DNA of 45,363 nt from Alteromonadaceae bacterium (GCA_015487235.1 WFQC01000167.1:1-45363), one strand, 5' to 3'; shown: positions 32,068-44,899, counted from the stretch's first letter. Program-made: numbers and translations. The notes: a model not told the origin generated them from the letters alone.

Positions 32068-32514
32068 ATGGCATCAATACAAATAATTGTTGGCAGTATG
32101 CTAGGTGGTACAGAATATGTTGCCGAAGCTTGTGAGCAAACTCTGAATGATCTAGGGCATCAAACAACGCTGCATTTTCAACCCCAATTAGCACAAATAC
32201 CCACCGAAAAACAAATTTGGCTTATTTGTACTTCAACACATGGTGCTGGCGATTACCCTGACAATATTAAACATTTTGTTGATGATCTCACTCACAGTGA
32301 TCAAGATCTATCAACAAGCAAGTTTTTGGTGATTGGTGTTGGTGACTCAAGTTATGACACTTTTTGTTTGGCTGCTAAAAATATAGAAAAATTAATAGAA
32401 ACAAAAAGTTGTAAAAAAATAATTTCATTATTAACGCTCGATATGCAACAAGATATCGATCCTGAAGATCTTGCTCAGCAATGGATCCTTAAACATCAAG
32501 ATCTTTTATACTAG
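32068..32514 (+). CDS. mioC: Flavodoxin-like protein MioC
   Basis: MioC is an FMN-binding flavodoxin-fold protein encoded next to oriC in E. coli. The ATG at 32068 has AGGA upstream and gives 148 residues. The open frame extends back into mnmE, but that part is not flavodoxin-like. FMN-binding loops are visible as GSMLGGTEYVAE near residue 9, STHGAGDYPDN near 54 and GVGDSSYDTFC near 84. Its position directly beside the DnaA-box cluster supports both the gene call and the origin. Transcription probably reads through from mnmE towards the origin. Confidence 0.93.
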   Translation: MASIQIIVGSMLGGTEYVAEACEQTLNDLGHQTTLHFQPQLAQIPTEKQIWLICTSTHGAGDYPDNIKHFVDDLTHSDQDLSTSKFLVIGVGDSSYDTFCLAAKNIEKLIETKSCKKIISLLTLDMQQDIDPEDLAQQWILKHQDLLY

Positions 32515-32526
32515 CTTATACAAAAC

Positions 32527-32860
32527 TTATTCACAAAAATATGGTTAATTTACACTCAATGTGAATAACTTATGTAAAAACCATTGAATTTAACTTTATT
32601 ATTCAGTGTATAAAAATAAATTTAATAACACCTGTGGATAAACAACCCTTTTGATCAGAGCTTATAAATGATTAGATCGTTATTTGATCACAAGCTAGCA
32701 GATCACTTATTTTATTGTTTTATATAAAGTAAAAAGCTTTATCCACAGAAAAGTGCTTCAGTAGTAGTAATAGTAATAAGATCTTTATAAAGATCTTTAT
32801 ATATTATTAAAGGATCTTTACCGCGATCTTTTTGATCAAATGATCGTTTCACTTCCGCTA
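32527..32860. other. oriC: Chromosomal replication origin oriC
   Basis: Between mioC and mnmG lie DnaA boxes at 32527-32535 (TTATTCACA, +), 32560-32568 (TTATTCACA, -), 32633-32641 (TTATCCACA, -) and 32739-32747 (TTATCCACA, +), plus a one-mismatch box at 32605-32613. Ten GATC sites occur between 32653 and 32845. An AT-rich unwinding region carries four GATCTTTA-like 13-mer starts at 32780, 32792, 32813 and 32825, next to the last perfect box. This reproduces E. coli oriC, with the unwinding element on the mnmG side. The GATC density implies Dam/SeqA control. Confidence 0.9.
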
Positions 32861-32875
32861 AAAAAACGGTAAAAT
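32847..32875 (+). promoter_or_regulatory. Candidate mnmG promoter at the origin edge
   Basis: TTTCAC (32847-32852) and TAAAAT (32870-32875) have 17-bp spacing, 32 bp before the mnmG ATG and just beyond the last GATC site. E. coli also has an mnmG (gidA) promoter here that activates the origin. Confidence 0.45.
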
Positions 32876-32907
32876 ACGCTCCCTTTTTCAAACGTGGTAA
32901 ATTTTTA

Positions 32908-34797
32908 ATGTGGTATCAAGAGTCTTTTGACGTAATTGTTGTTGGTGGTGGTCATGCAGGAACTGAAGCTGCATTGGCAGCAGCTCGTATGGGCTGTAAA
33001 ACATTACTATTGACACATAATATTGATACCTTAGGGCAAATGTCTTGTAATCCTGCCATTGGCGGTATTGGCAAAGGCCATTTAGTAAAAGAAATTGATG
33101 CTCTAGGTGGTTTAATGGCACACGCCATTGATCATAGTGCTATTCAATTTAGAACATTAAATGCCAGTAAAGGCCCAGCTGTTAGAGCCACAAGAGCCCA
33201 AGCAGACAGACTCTTATACAAAGCCTATGTAAGAAAATACCTTGAAAGCCAAGAAAACCTCACCCTATTTCAACAACCTTGTGATGATCTTATTTTAGAA
33301 AACGATCAAATCATTGGGGTTAAAACCCAAATGGGTCTTAAATTTAAAGGAAAAACTGTCGTTTTAACGGTAGGAACTTTCCTTGCAGGGCAAATACATA
33401 TTGGTTTAAATAATTATCAAGGTGGTCGAGCTGGTGATCCTGCTAGTCTGAATTTAGCCAATAAATTACAAGATCTTCCCTTTAGAATAGATCGTTTAAA
33501 AACAGGTACACCACCACGTTTAGATGCGCGTAGCCTAGATTTTTCTCAAATGATAGAACAACCAGGTGATACCCCAAGACCCGTATTTTCGTTTATGGGA
33601 TCTTTAGCCGATCATCCACAACAAATTTCATGTTATATCACCCATACCAATGATCAAACTCACGATATTATTCGCAATGGTTTAGATAGATCGCCAATGT
33701 ACACTGGTGTTATTGAAGGTGTTGGCCCGCGTTATTGCCCTTCAATTGAAGATAAAATAATGCGTTTTGCAGATAAAAATAGTCATCAAATATTTGTTGA
33801 ACCTGAAGGGTTAACTACCCATGAAGTTTATCCTAATGGTATTTCTACAAGCCTACCTTTTGATGTACAAATGAATTTAGTGCGCTCAATTAAAGGTTTT
33901 GAAAATGCTCACATTACTCGACCTGGTTATGCCATAGAATATGATTATTTTGATCCCCGCGATTTAAAACAAACACTAGAAAGTAAATTTATTAAAAACC
34001 TTTATTTTGCTGGACAAATTAATGGAACCACAGGCTATGAAGAAGCGGGAGCTCAAGGATTAATTGCAGGGGCTAATGCGGCTTGTAAAGTAAAAGAGCT
34101 GGGTGAGTTAACCTTAGGTCGAGACCAAGCCTACATGGGAGTTTTAATTGATGATCTTTCAACATTAGGCACTAAAGAGCCTTATCGCATGTTCACTTCT
34201 CGGGCAGAATACCGTTTATTACTACGTGAAGATAATGCTGATATTCGCTTAACAGAGCTGGGTAGAAAAATAGGGCTTGTTGATGATGCGCGTTGGCAAC
34301 GATTCAACGAAAAAATGGAAAATATTGCACATGAACAAGCACGCTTAAAAAATATTTGGATCCAAAAAGATCATCCTGCAGTAGCACAAGTTAATAAGCT
34401 TTTAAAATCGCCAATTAGTCGAGAAAACTCATTAGAAGATTTGATCAGACGCCCTGAAACGCGTTATCAAGATCTTATGGCCATAGATGGTTTGGGCCCT
34501 GCTATTGCTGACACTCAAGCGGCTGAACAAGTTGAAATTCAAATTAAATATGCAGGTTATATTGAAAGACAACTTGAAGATATTGCGAAAAAGAAACGTC
34601 ACGAAGATACGCTTATTCCTCAAGATTTTGATTTTAGCCAAATATCAGGTTTATCCAATGAAGTGGTCGCAAAATTAAGCGATGCTCGTCCTGAAACTAT
34701 TGGCCAAGCTTCACGTATGTCAGGTATTACACCTGCGGCAATATCATTATTGCTTGTTTATCTCAAAAAACACGGCTTATTGCGTAAATCAGCCTAA
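32908..34797 (+). CDS. mnmG: tRNA uridine-5-carboxymethylaminomethyl synthesis enzyme MnmG
   Basis: MnmG (GidA) is the FAD- and NADH-dependent partner of MnmE in wobble uridine modification. The 629-residue protein begins with the dinucleotide-binding motif [19 protein letters not shown] (about 11-29), then [16 protein letters not shown], the [13 protein letters not shown] segment, and [16 protein letters not shown] near 370-385. The C-terminal helical domain binds MnmE and tRNA. It is the first gene rightward of oriC and is co-directional with the rightward fork. rsmG follows after 16 bp. Confidence 0.98.
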   Translation: MWYQESFDVIVVGGGHAGTEAALAAARMGCKTLLLTHNIDTLGQMSCNPAIGGIGKGHLVKEIDALGGLMAHAIDHSAIQFRTLNASKGPAVRATRAQADRLLYKAYVRKYLESQENLTLFQQPCDDLILENDQIIGVKTQMGLKFKGKTVVLTVGTFLAGQIHIGLNNYQGGRAGDPASLNLANKLQDLPFRIDRLKTGTPPRLDARSLDFSQMIEQPGDTPRPVFSFMGSLADHPQQISCYITHTNDQTHDIIRNGLDRSPMYTGVIEGVGPRYCPSIEDKIMRFADKNSHQIFVEPEGLTTHEVYPNGISTSLPFDVQMNLVRSIKGFENAHITRPGYAIEYDYFDPRDLKQTLESKFIKNLYFAGQINGTTGYEEAGAQGLIAGANAACKVKELGELTLGRDQAYMGVLIDDLSTLGTKEPYRMFTSRAEYRLLLREDNADIRLTELGRKIGLVDDARWQRFNEKMENIAHEQARLKNIWIQKDHPAVAQVNKLLKSPISRENSLEDLIRRPETRYQDLMAIDGLGPAIADTQAAEQVEIQIKYAGYIERQLEDIAKKKRHEDTLIPQDFDFSQISGLSNEVVAKLSDARPETIGQASRMSGITPAAISLLLVYLKKHGLLRKSA

Positions 34798-34813
34798 ATT
34801 TAAGAACTTATCA

Positions 34814-35431
34814 ATGCTTACTGAAAACTTAAAAGAATTAGTTAAACAAGCTGACATAACGTTAACCGATCAACAAATTAGTCAATTAATACACTATGTT
34901 GAATTATTAACTAAGTGGAATAAAGCTTATAACTTAACCTCTATTCGTGACCCACAAGAAATGCTAGTAAAGCATATTTTAGATAGCTTAGTTATTGGTG
35001 ATAAATTAAAAGGTGAGCACTTTATTGATGTAGGTACAGGGCCTGGTTTACCCGGGATCCCTTTAGCTATTTTATATCCTCAACATCAATTTGTATTACT
35101 TGATAGTTTGGGTAAACGTATCACTTTTTTGCGCCAAGTTGTTTATCAATTAAAACTAAACAATGTAAAACCTGTGCAATCACGCGTAGAAAATTACCAT
35201 GCTGAACAAGTTTTTGATGGGGTATTAAGTCGTGCTTTTGCTTCTTTAACAGATATGGTAACTTGGTGTAATCATCTTATTGATGACAATGGACGATTTT
35301 ATGCACTAAAAGGGCAATTTCCGCAAGATGAAATTGCGCAATTACCCGATCATGTTAATATTGATACAAGCTATCAATTAGTCGTGCCACAATTAACGGG
35401 TGAACGTCATCTAATTGTTTTAAAAAAATAA
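34814..35431 (+). CDS. rsmG: 16S rRNA (guanine-527-N7)-methyltransferase
   Basis: RsmG (GidB) makes m7G527 in 16S rRNA, and its loss gives low-level streptomycin resistance in several bacteria. The frame is open from 34682 within mnmG, but the family start is the ATG at 34814 ([14 protein letters not shown]), giving 205 residues. Key features are the YNLTSIRDP block, the SAM-binding [14 protein letters not shown] near 75-88, and LSRAFASL. It stands between mnmG and parA, as is common near oriC. Confidence 0.96.
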   Translation: MLTENLKELVKQADITLTDQQISQLIHYVELLTKWNKAYNLTSIRDPQEMLVKHILDSLVIGDKLKGEHFIDVGTGPGLPGIPLAILYPQHQFVLLDSLGKRITFLRQVVYQLKLNNVKPVQSRVENYHAEQVFDGVLSRAFASLTDMVTWCNHLIDDNGRFYALKGQFPQDEIAQLPDHVNIDTSYQLVVPQLTGERHLIVLKK

Positions 35432-35449
35432 AAATAATCTGAGGTTTTT

Positions 35450-36253
35450 GTGGGTAAAATTATTGCTATAGCAAATCAAAAAGGTGGAGTAGGTAAAACA
35501 ACTACCTCGGTCAATTTAGCCGCCTCTTTAGCCGCGACAAAACGTAAAGTATTATTAATCGATTTAGATCCTCAAGGTAATGCTACCATGGGTAGTGGGG
35601 TTGATAAATATGAAGTTCCCGCCACTTGCTATGAGTTACTCATTGAAGAACAACCACTTGAACAAGTTGTAGTAAAAAATACTGTTGGTTTATATGATCT
35701 TATTGCTGCAAACAGTGATGTTACCGCTGCTGAAATAAAATTAATGGAAGTTTATGCGCGTGAGTTACGACTACGTAAAGCATTGGCACCTTATAAAAAC
35801 CAATACGATTTTATCATTATAGATTGTCCACCATCACTTAACATGTTAACGGTTAATGCTATGGCTGCGGCTGACTCTGTTTTAGTACCAATGCAATGTG
35901 AATACTATGCTTTAGAAGGGTTAACCGCATTACTTGATACCATTTCAAAATTAACTTCTGTTGTGAATGATAAATTAGAAATTGAAGGGATTTTACGCAC
36001 TATGTACGATCCTCGAAATAGACTTGCCAATGATGTTTCAGAACAATTAAAGCGTCATTTTGGTGATAAAGTTTATCGTACCGTTATCCCACGTAATGTT
36101 CGCTTGGCTGAAGCCCCTAGTTTTGGAGCTCCAGCAATGTATTACGATAAATCTGCAACAGGTTCAAAAGCTTATTTAGCATTAGCGGGAGAAATACTGC
36201 GCCGTGCTGAAAAAGCTAAAAATAAACAGAATAATGAAGAAATAAAACTATGA
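35450..36253 (+). CDS. parA: Chromosome partitioning ATPase ParA (Soj family)
   Basis: ParA binds the nucleoid non-specifically in its ATP form and moves ParB-parS complexes. The 267-residue protein has the deviant Walker A KGGVGKTTT near residue 11, LLIDLDPQGN, and the Walker B region FIIIDCPPSL near 120. The start is GTG with GAGG 5 bp upstream. It lacks the N-terminal helix-turn-helix extension of plasmid P1-type ParA, so it is the chromosomal type. It overlaps parB by 4 bp. Confidence 0.97.
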   Translation: MGKIIAIANQKGGVGKTTTSVNLAASLAATKRKVLLIDLDPQGNATMGSGVDKYEVPATCYELLIEEQPLEQVVVKNTVGLYDLIAANSDVTAAEIKLMEVYARELRLRKALAPYKNQYDFIIIDCPPSLNMLTVNAMAAADSVLVPMQCEYYALEGLTALLDTISKLTSVVNDKLEIEGILRTMYDPRNRLANDVSEQLKRHFGDKVYRTVIPRNVRLAEAPSFGAPAMYYDKSATGSKAYLALAGEILRRAEKAKNKQNNEEIKL

Positions 36254-37131
36254 ATGCATCAAAGCGTAGAGGATTAGGTCGTGGCCTTGATGCCCTACTT
36301 ACCTCTAATCCTAAAAAAGCATCACAAGATGATAATACCGATACAACAAATCAACAGAGTGAATTACAAAAACTTCCGATAGAGCAATTGCAACCTGGTA
36401 AGTACCAACCACGTAAAGATATGTCACCGCAAGCATTGGAAGATTTGTCAAATTCAATAAAATCTCAAGGAATTATTCAACCGATTGTGGTGCGTCCATT
36501 AAGTGATAGCCGTTATGAAATTATTGCTGGTGAACGCCGTTGGCGAGCAGCGCAATTAGCTGAAATTGATTTAGTGCCTTGTATTATTAAAGATGTACCT
36601 GATGAATCAGCCGTTGCTATTGCCTTAATCGAAAATATTCAACGTGAAGATCTTAATGCTATGGAAGAAGCCATTGCTCTTGATCGTTTATTGACTGAAT
36701 TTGAATTAACGCACCAAGAAGTCGCCGATGCGGTTGGTAAATCTCGTACCACAGTAACTAATTTATTGCGTTTAAATAGCTTAAATGATGAAGTAAAAAC
36801 CTTATTAGAACATGGCGATATTGAAATGGGTCATGCCCGAGCTTTATTAGCGCTTGAAAGTGACCTGCAAACCACTACTGCGCGAACGGTAGCGGCAAAA
36901 GAATTAACGGTTAGAGAAACGGAAGCTTTAGTTAAAAAAGTACTGAGCCCAAGTAAAGAAAAAACAACGCCAAGCAAAGATGCTGATACTTGTGCTTTAG
37001 AACAAACATTATCGGAAAAAATAGGCTCTCCAGTTACAATTAAATACAATAAAAAAGGCAAGGGAAAATTAGTCATTTCATACAATAATCTTGATGAACT
37101 TGACGGAATTTTAACAAGAATAAACTCATAG
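36250..37131 (+). CDS. parB: Chromosome partitioning protein ParB (Spo0J family)
   Basis: ParB binds parS, hydrolyses CTP and slides along flanking DNA. The 293-residue protein has an N-terminal ParA-interacting segment (RRGLGRGLDALL), the CTP-binding motifs with PIVVRPL, GERRWRAAQLA and ENIQREDLNAMEEA, a helix-turn-helix (TEFELTHQEVADAVGKSRTTVTN in two helices near residue 160), and a C-terminal dimerisation domain. The two parS sites at 24093 and 24726 are the obvious local targets. A terminator follows at 37239. Confidence 0.97.
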   Translation: MNASKRRGLGRGLDALLTSNPKKASQDDNTDTTNQQSELQKLPIEQLQPGKYQPRKDMSPQALEDLSNSIKSQGIIQPIVVRPLSDSRYEIIAGERRWRAAQLAEIDLVPCIIKDVPDESAVAIALIENIQREDLNAMEEAIALDRLLTEFELTHQEVADAVGKSRTTVTNLLRLNSLNDEVKTLLEHGDIEMGHARALLALESDLQTTTARTVAAKELTVRETEALVKKVLSPSKEKTTPSKDADTCALEQTLSEKIGSPVTIKYNKKGKGKLVISYNNLDELDGILTRINS

Positions 37132-37238
37132 TATTGATTAGATATTTTAATGAAAGTGAGAAAATATAGGCCTTTGCTCCACTGTTAAGCATTTTATACA
37201 GTATTTTCATCATAAATAATAACTATTCGCACAAATAA

Positions 37239-37262
37239 AGGGCGTAGATAGCCCTCTTTTGT
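37239..37262 (+). terminator. Terminator after parB
   Basis: AGGGC and GCCCT form a short 5-bp stem with a 7-base loop, followed by CTTTTGTT. It lies about 108 bp after the parB stop and directly before the atp promoter. Confidence 0.6.
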
Positions 37263-37289
37263 TGCAAAAAAAGCGTAAATCAGTATACT
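37262..37289 (+). promoter_or_regulatory. Candidate promoter of the atp operon
   Basis: TTGCAA (37262-37267) and TATACT (37284-37289) are 16 bp apart, 76 bp before the atpI start. The -35 starts in the T-rich tail of the preceding terminator. It is the best promoter match between parB and atpI. Confidence 0.6.
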
Positions 37290-37365
37290 TGCGCAAACTT
37301 TTTACCGATAAATTTGTTATTAAAAAGTAGTTATTAATTACGAAATATTTCGTTTGAGGTCATCA

Positions 37366-38543
<1,178 letters not shown>

Positions 38544-38545
38544 CA

Positions 38546-38839
<294 letters not shown>

Positions 38840-38870
38840 TTTAAGTCCTTTGTTTAACCGCGAATTTAAT

Positions 38871-38877
38871 AGGAGGT
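38871..38877 (+). promoter_or_regulatory. Consensus Shine-Dalgarno of atpF
   Basis: AGGAGGT is complementary to the 16S rRNA 3' end and lies 6 bp before the atpF ATG, unusually strong for this window. Confidence 0.85.
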
Positions 38878-38883
38878 ACACAA

Positions 38884-39354
38884 ATGAATCTTAATGCCAC
38901 GTTAATAGGTGAATTAATTGCATTTGTCGTATTCGTAATGTTCTGTATGAAGTATGTTTGGCCACCCATTATTGGTGCCATTGAAGAACGTCAGAAAACT
39001 ATTGCTGACGGACTTGCTGCTTCAGACCGTGCTGCTAAAGACTTGGAATTAGCCCAAGAAAAAGCAACCGCCCAACTAAAAGAAGCGAAAGCTCAAGCTG
39101 CTGCAATTATTGAAGCTGCTAAAAAGCATGAAGCTAAAATAGTTGAAGAAGCTGCGGATAAAGCACAAGCTGAGAAAGAAAAAATCTTAGCTGCAGGTCA
39201 TGCAGAAATTGAAACTGAACGTAACCGAGCTAAAGAAGAATTGCGCCAACAAGTCGCAGCGCTTGCCATTGTCGGTGCCGAGAAAATTCTTGAACGTTCA
39301 ATTGATGCCGCTGCACATAGCGACATCTTAGATAAACTCGTCGCTGAGCTTTAA
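38884..39354 (+). CDS. atpF: ATP synthase Fo subunit b
   Basis: Subunit b is the peripheral stalk that holds F1 stationary. The 156-residue protein has one N-terminal membrane helix (about 5-24, [18 protein letters not shown]), then a long Ala/Lys/Glu-rich coiled coil to the C-terminus, which binds delta. This matches the 156-residue E. coli protein. A perfect Shine-Dalgarno element precedes it, and atpH begins 13 bp later. Confidence 0.97.
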   Translation: MNLNATLIGELIAFVVFVMFCMKYVWPPIIGAIEERQKTIADGLAASDRAAKDLELAQEKATAQLKEAKAQAAAIIEAAKKHEAKIVEEAADKAQAEKEKILAAGHAEIETERNRAKEELRQQVAALAIVGAEKILERSIDAAAHSDILDKLVAEL

Positions 39355-39367
39355 GAGGAAAAGAGCT

Positions 39368-39901
39368 ATGTCTGAATTGACAACTGTCGCTCGTCCTTAC
39401 GCAAAAGCTGCGTTTGATTATGCTGTTGAAGGTAATAATATTGATCATTGGTTATCAATGTTAACTTTTGCTGCACAGGTTGCCGAAGATGAAACAATTC
39501 AAAATGTTATCTCTGGTGGTGCATCTGTTGAGCAAGCACAAACCTTATTTTTAAGTGTTTGTGGTGAACAAGTAGACAGCAATGGCCAAAACTTTTTAAA
39601 AGTTATGGCTGAAAATCATCGTTTGCTAGCGCTACCACAGGTATTGAAATTATTTTGCGATTTAAAAGCAGAATATGAAAAAGAAATAGCTGTTGATGTA
39701 ACGTCTGCTGTTGAATTATCAGCAGAACAACTATCTACATTAAGCGCTGCGCTTGAAAAGCGCTTGGCACGTAAAGTAAAGCTCAATTGTAAAGTTGATG
39801 CGAGTATTATTTCTGGCTTAGTAATTAAAGCTGGCGATACCGTTATTGATGGTTCAATTCAAGGTAAATTGAATCGTTTAGCAACAACTATGCAATCCTA
39901 G
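39368..39901 (+). CDS. atpH: ATP synthase F1 subunit delta
   Basis: Delta caps the alpha3beta3 hexamer and joins it to the b stalk. The 177-residue protein has the N-terminal helical bundle beginning [14 protein letters not shown], and the conserved C-terminal segment that includes [22 protein letters not shown]. The length equals the E. coli protein. It lies between atpF and atpA with 25 bp before the latter. Confidence 0.97.
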   Translation: MSELTTVARPYAKAAFDYAVEGNNIDHWLSMLTFAAQVAEDETIQNVISGGASVEQAQTLFLSVCGEQVDSNGQNFLKVMAENHRLLALPQVLKLFCDLKAEYEKEIAVDVTSAVELSAEQLSTLSAALEKRLARKVKLNCKVDASIISGLVIKAGDTVIDGSIQGKLNRLATTMQS

Positions 39902-39926
39902 CACTTATGAAATAAGGGAACAGAGC

Positions 39927-41468
39927 ATGCAACTGAATTCCACTGAAATCGCCGAACTGATCAAAAAACGTATTGAACAGTTTGACGTTGTCAGCGAAGC
40001 TCGTAACGAAGGTACTATCGTTTCTGTAACAGACGGTATCATTCGTATTCATGGCCTTGCCGATGTAATGCAAGGTGAAATGATCGAACTTCCTGGTAGT
40101 CGTTATGCTATCGCATTGAACTTAGACCGTGATTCGGTCGGTGCGGTAGTTATGGGTCCTTATGCGGATCTAGCCGAAGGGCAAAAAGTTAAAGGTACTG
40201 GCCGTATTCTTGAAGTACCAGTAGGTCGAGGCTTATTAGGCCGTGTAGTGAACACCTTAGGTGAACCAATTGATGGCAAAGGCCCAATTGAACATGATGG
40301 CTTCTCTCCTGTAGAAGTTGTTGCACCAGGTGTTATCGATCGTAAATCGGTTGATCAACCAGTACAAACGGGTATTAAGTCAATTGACTCAATGATCCCA
40401 ATTGGTCGTGGTCAACGTGAATTAATTATTGGTGACCGTCAAATCGGTAAATCGGCTATCGCTTTAGATGCCATTATTAACCAAAAGAACACGGGTATTA
40501 AGTGTGTTTATGTTGCTATTGGTCAAAAAGCTTCTACTGTTGCGAACGTAGTACGCAGCTTAGAAGAACATGGCGCATTAGAAAACACTATTGTGGTTGT
40601 TGCCTCTGCTTCAGAAGCGGCCGCATTACAATATTTAGCACCTTATTCAGGTTGTTCTATGGGTGAATACTTCCGTGACCGTGGTGAAGATGCACTAATC
40701 GTATATGATGATTTGTCTAAGCAAGCTGTTGCTTATCGTCAAATTTCATTACTTTTACGCCGTCCGCCAGGTCGTGAAGCTTACCCAGGTGACGTTTTCT
40801 ATCTTCACAGTCGTTTATTAGAACGTGCTGCTCGTGTAAATGAGCAATATGTTGAACGTTTTACTAACGGTGAAGTTAAAGGTAAAACAGGGTCTTTAAC
40901 CGCATTACCTATTATTGAAACACAAGCGGGCGATGTATCTGCATTCGTTCCTACTAACGTGATCTCGATTACTGATGGTCAAATTTTCCTTGAAACGGAT
41001 TTATTTAACTCAGGTATTCGTCCAGCGGTAAATGCTGGTTTATCAGTATCTCGTGTTGGTGGTGCAGCGCAAACGAAAATCATCAAAAAACTAGGTGGTG
41101 GTATTCGTTTAGCCTTAGCACAATATCGTGAATTAGCGGCATTTGCTCAGTTTGCTTCTGATCTTGACGATGCGACTCGTGCTCAATTAGAACATGGTCA
41201 ACGCGTTACTGAATTGATGAAGCAAAAACAATACAGCCCATTATCAGTTGCTGAAACTGCAGTGTCTTTATTTGCTGCAGAAAAAGGTTATTTAAATGAT
41301 ATTGCTATCAACAAAATTAATGATTTTGAAGAAGCATTACTAACCTATGCCAATAATGAGAATGCTGAATTGATGGCTAAAATCAACGAAACTGGTAACT
41401 ACGATAAAGAGATCGAAGCTGGTTTAGCTAAATTACTTGAGTCATTCAAGTCAACGCAAACTTGGTAG
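39927..41468 (+). CDS. atpA: ATP synthase F1 subunit alpha
   Basis: Alpha subunits carry non-catalytic nucleotide sites in the F1 hexamer. The 513-residue protein has an N-terminal beta barrel, the Walker [10 protein letters not shown] near residue 170, a Walker B ending [11 protein letters not shown] near 265, and the family signature [14 protein letters not shown] near 367. The length is identical to E. coli AtpA. The ATG follows a purine-rich AAGGGAA element. Confidence 0.99.
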   Translation: MQLNSTEIAELIKKRIEQFDVVSEARNEGTIVSVTDGIIRIHGLADVMQGEMIELPGSRYAIALNLDRDSVGAVVMGPYADLAEGQKVKGTGRILEVPVGRGLLGRVVNTLGEPIDGKGPIEHDGFSPVEVVAPGVIDRKSVDQPVQTGIKSIDSMIPIGRGQRELIIGDRQIGKSAIALDAIINQKNTGIKCVYVAIGQKASTVANVVRSLEEHGALENTIVVVASASEAAALQYLAPYSGCSMGEYFRDRGEDALIVYDDLSKQAVAYRQISLLLRRPPGREAYPGDVFYLHSRLLERAARVNEQYVERFTNGEVKGKTGSLTALPIIETQAGDVSAFVPTNVISITDGQIFLETDLFNSGIRPAVNAGLSVSRVGGAAQTKIIKKLGGGIRLALAQYRELAAFAQFASDLDDATRAQLEHGQRVTELMKQKQYSPLSVAETAVSLFAAEKGYLNDIAINKINDFEEALLTYANNENAELMAKINETGNYDKEIEAGLAKLLESFKSTQTW

Positions 41469-41503
41469 TTCGATTAACGTAATAAGTTTCGGAGAGAAGA
41501 GTC

Positions 41504-42367
41504 ATGGCCGTTGGTAAAGAAATAAAAACCAAGATCGCGAGTGTTCAAAACACTCAGAAGATCACTAATGCGATGGAAATGGTTGCAGCCAGTAAAATGC
41601 GTAAAGCGCAAGATAGCATGGCAGCATCACGTCCTTACGCTGAAAATATACGAAATGTGATCGGCCATATTGCGCTTGGTAATTTAGAATATCGCCATCC
41701 TTATATGGAAGAGCGTGAAGTTAAGCGCATTGGCTATATCGTCGTATCAACCGACCGTGGCTTGTGTGGTGGTTTAAATATTAATTTATTTAAACAAGTA
41801 CTTGCTGATGCCGCAAACTGGCAACAGCAAGGCGCTGAAGTTGATTTTGCAGTAATAGGCTCAAAAGCTACTGCATTTTTTAACAACATGGGCGCAAAAA
41901 TAGTCGCACAAGTATCAGGCTTAGGCGATAACCCGTCAGTTACCGATTTAGTTGGTAATGTGAAGGTTATGCTAAAAGCTTATGATGATGGTGAAATTGA
42001 TAAGTTGTTCATTGTATATAACAAGTTTGTTAATACCATGACGCAACAACCGACAATAGATCAATTGTTACCTTTACCTAAATCTGACGATGATGAAATA
42101 AAGCATCGCTGGGACTACATTTATGAACCTGATGCTAACGTATTGTTAGATCAATTATTGGTTCGTTATATTGAGTCGCAAGTATATCAAGGTGTAGTTG
42201 AAAACTTAGCCTGTGAACAAGCCGCACGTATGATTGCTATGAAAGCAGCTACAGATAACGCGGGTGAGCTTATTGATGATTTACAATTGGTATATAACAA
42301 AGCACGTCAAGCAGCTATTACTCAAGAATTGGGTGAGATTGTTGCAGGTGCTGCGGCGGTAGGGTAA
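41504..42367 (+). CDS. atpG: ATP synthase F1 subunit gamma
   Basis: Gamma is the central rotor shaft within alpha3beta3. The 287-residue protein has the conserved N-terminal coiled-coil helix ([27 protein letters not shown]), the [11 protein letters not shown] motif near residue 85, and the C-terminal helix with [15 protein letters not shown] near 250. GGAGAG lies 8 bp before the start. A 70-bp spacer, without anything clear in it, separates it from atpD. Confidence 0.98.
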   Translation: MAVGKEIKTKIASVQNTQKITNAMEMVAASKMRKAQDSMAASRPYAENIRNVIGHIALGNLEYRHPYMEEREVKRIGYIVVSTDRGLCGGLNINLFKQVLADAANWQQQGAEVDFAVIGSKATAFFNNMGAKIVAQVSGLGDNPSVTDLVGNVKVMLKAYDDGEIDKLFIVYNKFVNTMTQQPTIDQLLPLPKSDDDEIKHRWDYIYEPDANVLLDQLLVRYIESQVYQGVVENLACEQAARMIAMKAATDNAGELIDDLQLVYNKARQAAITQELGEIVAGAAAVG

Positions 42368-42392
42368 TTTTTCGTAATTTAATCATAGGTAA

Positions 42393-43823
<1,431 letters not shown>

Positions 43824-43874
43824 GGTAACGGGTAGGTTTAATTAACGTTAAGTCTACCGTATTGGAGGTCTAAA

Positions 43875-44300
43875 ATGGCACTATTTACTGTAAATCTGAA
43901 CGTGGTTAGCGCAGAAGAAAGCTTATTTTCTGGCAGCATTAAATCGCTACAGATCACAGGTAGTGAAGGTGAATTAGGCATTATGCCGGGTCATGCACCT
44001 TTACTGACCTCACTAAAACCTGGTATGGCACGTATCGTAAAAGATAATGACGAAGAAGAAGTTATTTATCTTTCTGGCGGTATGTTAGAAGTTCAGCCTA
44101 ATCATGTAACGGTATTGGCAGATGTTGCCTTACGTGCAGATGATATAGATGAACAAGCAGCTATAGAAGCAAAAGAGCGCGCTGAGCAACATCTTAACAA
44201 TCACGGCAGTGATGTTGATTTTGCAGAAGTCGCCAGTGAATTAGCTCGGGCTATTGCACAATTACGCGCAATTCAAGTCGCTAAAAAGAAAGTACAATAA
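43875..44300 (+). CDS. atpC: ATP synthase F1 subunit epsilon (operon copy)
   Basis: Epsilon binds gamma and the c-ring and regulates ATP hydrolysis by a movable C-terminal helix pair. The 141-residue protein has the N-terminal beta sandwich ([40 protein letters not shown]) and two C-terminal helices from about residue 88. A GGAGGT element is 7 bp before the ATG. It is the last gene before a strong terminator, and a second epsilon gene follows that terminator. Confidence 0.97.
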   Translation: MALFTVNLNVVSAEESLFSGSIKSLQITGSEGELGIMPGHAPLLTSLKPGMARIVKDNDEEEVIYLSGGMLEVQPNHVTVLADVALRADDIDEQAAIEAKERAEQHLNNHGSDVDFAEVASELARAIAQLRAIQVAKKKVQ

Positions 44301-44324
44301 CATACTAAGTTTCAGTGTATTATT

Positions 44325-44360
44325 AAGCGGTTATTACTAAGAGGTAATAACCGCTTTTTT
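44325..44360 (+). terminator. Strong terminator closing the atp operon
   Basis: AAGCGGTTATTA and TAATAACCGCTT are perfect 12-bp arms around an 8-base loop, and the stem runs straight into a T-run. It lies 25 bp after atpC and only 27 bp before the second epsilon gene. Confidence 0.9.
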
Positions 44361-44386
44361 ATGGCTAAATTTTAAGGTTTATTGAC

Positions 44387-44806
44387 ATGTTATATACCAT
44401 GCGTTTAAACATTGTTAGTGCCGAAGAAGAACTTTTTTCGGGCTATATCAAATCATTACAGATCACAGCAAGCGAAGGTGAATTAGGTATTATGCCAGGT
44501 CATGCCCCTTTATTAGCAGCGCTTACACCTGGTATGGCACGTATTGTTAAAGAAAATGGCAAAGAAGAAGTTATTTATATTTCAGGAGGTATGTTAGAAG
44601 TGCAGCCTAATTGTATTACTGTGCTAGCTGATGTAGCCAAGCGAGCTAAAGATTTAGATGAAAAAGCAGCTTTAGCAGCAAAACGTTGTGCGGAAGAAAA
44701 TATTCATCTTCATCAAATGGATGTTGATTATGCGCGACTTGCCATAGAATTATCTCGAGCTATTGCTCAGCTGCGTGTTATTCAAGCAAGTAAAAGAAAA
44801 AGATAA
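44387..44806 (+). CDS. Second ATP synthase epsilon subunit (atpC paralogue)
   Basis: This 139-residue protein aligns with the operon-encoded epsilon along its whole length, at roughly two-thirds identity by eye. The shared beta-sandwich blocks include [27 protein letters not shown] and GGMLEVQPN. The C-terminal helical part is more diverged ([32 protein letters not shown]), and this is the regulatory portion. The frame is intact and key residues are kept, so it is unlikely to be a dead copy. The ATG at 44387 aligns with the start of copy 1, while a second ATG at 44399 is possible. AAGG is about 9 bp upstream. No room for a full promoter exists between the terminator and the start, so expression may depend on read-through. 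Confidence 0.9.
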   Translation: MLYTMRLNIVSAEEELFSGYIKSLQITASEGELGIMPGHAPLLAALTPGMARIVKENGKEEVIYISGGMLEVQPNCITVLADVAKRAKDLDEKAALAAKRCAEENIHLHQMDVDYARLAIELSRAIAQLRVIQASKRKR

Positions 44807-44899
44807 AATTCAATTAACTCATCAATTTTTATTGCCAGTAAGGCGTATTTAATAAGAATTAAATGGAAAAATAAAAACAGCAGACTATAGTTATAAAAC

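Noticed and set aside
31904-32194. Minus-strand frame spanning mnmE/mioC
   Set aside because: It lies antisense to two well-recognised genes and its product shows no recognisable features.
34682-34813. N-terminal extension of RsmG overlapping mnmG
   Set aside because: The extended residues are an out-of-frame reading of mnmG. The family start is the ATG at 34814.
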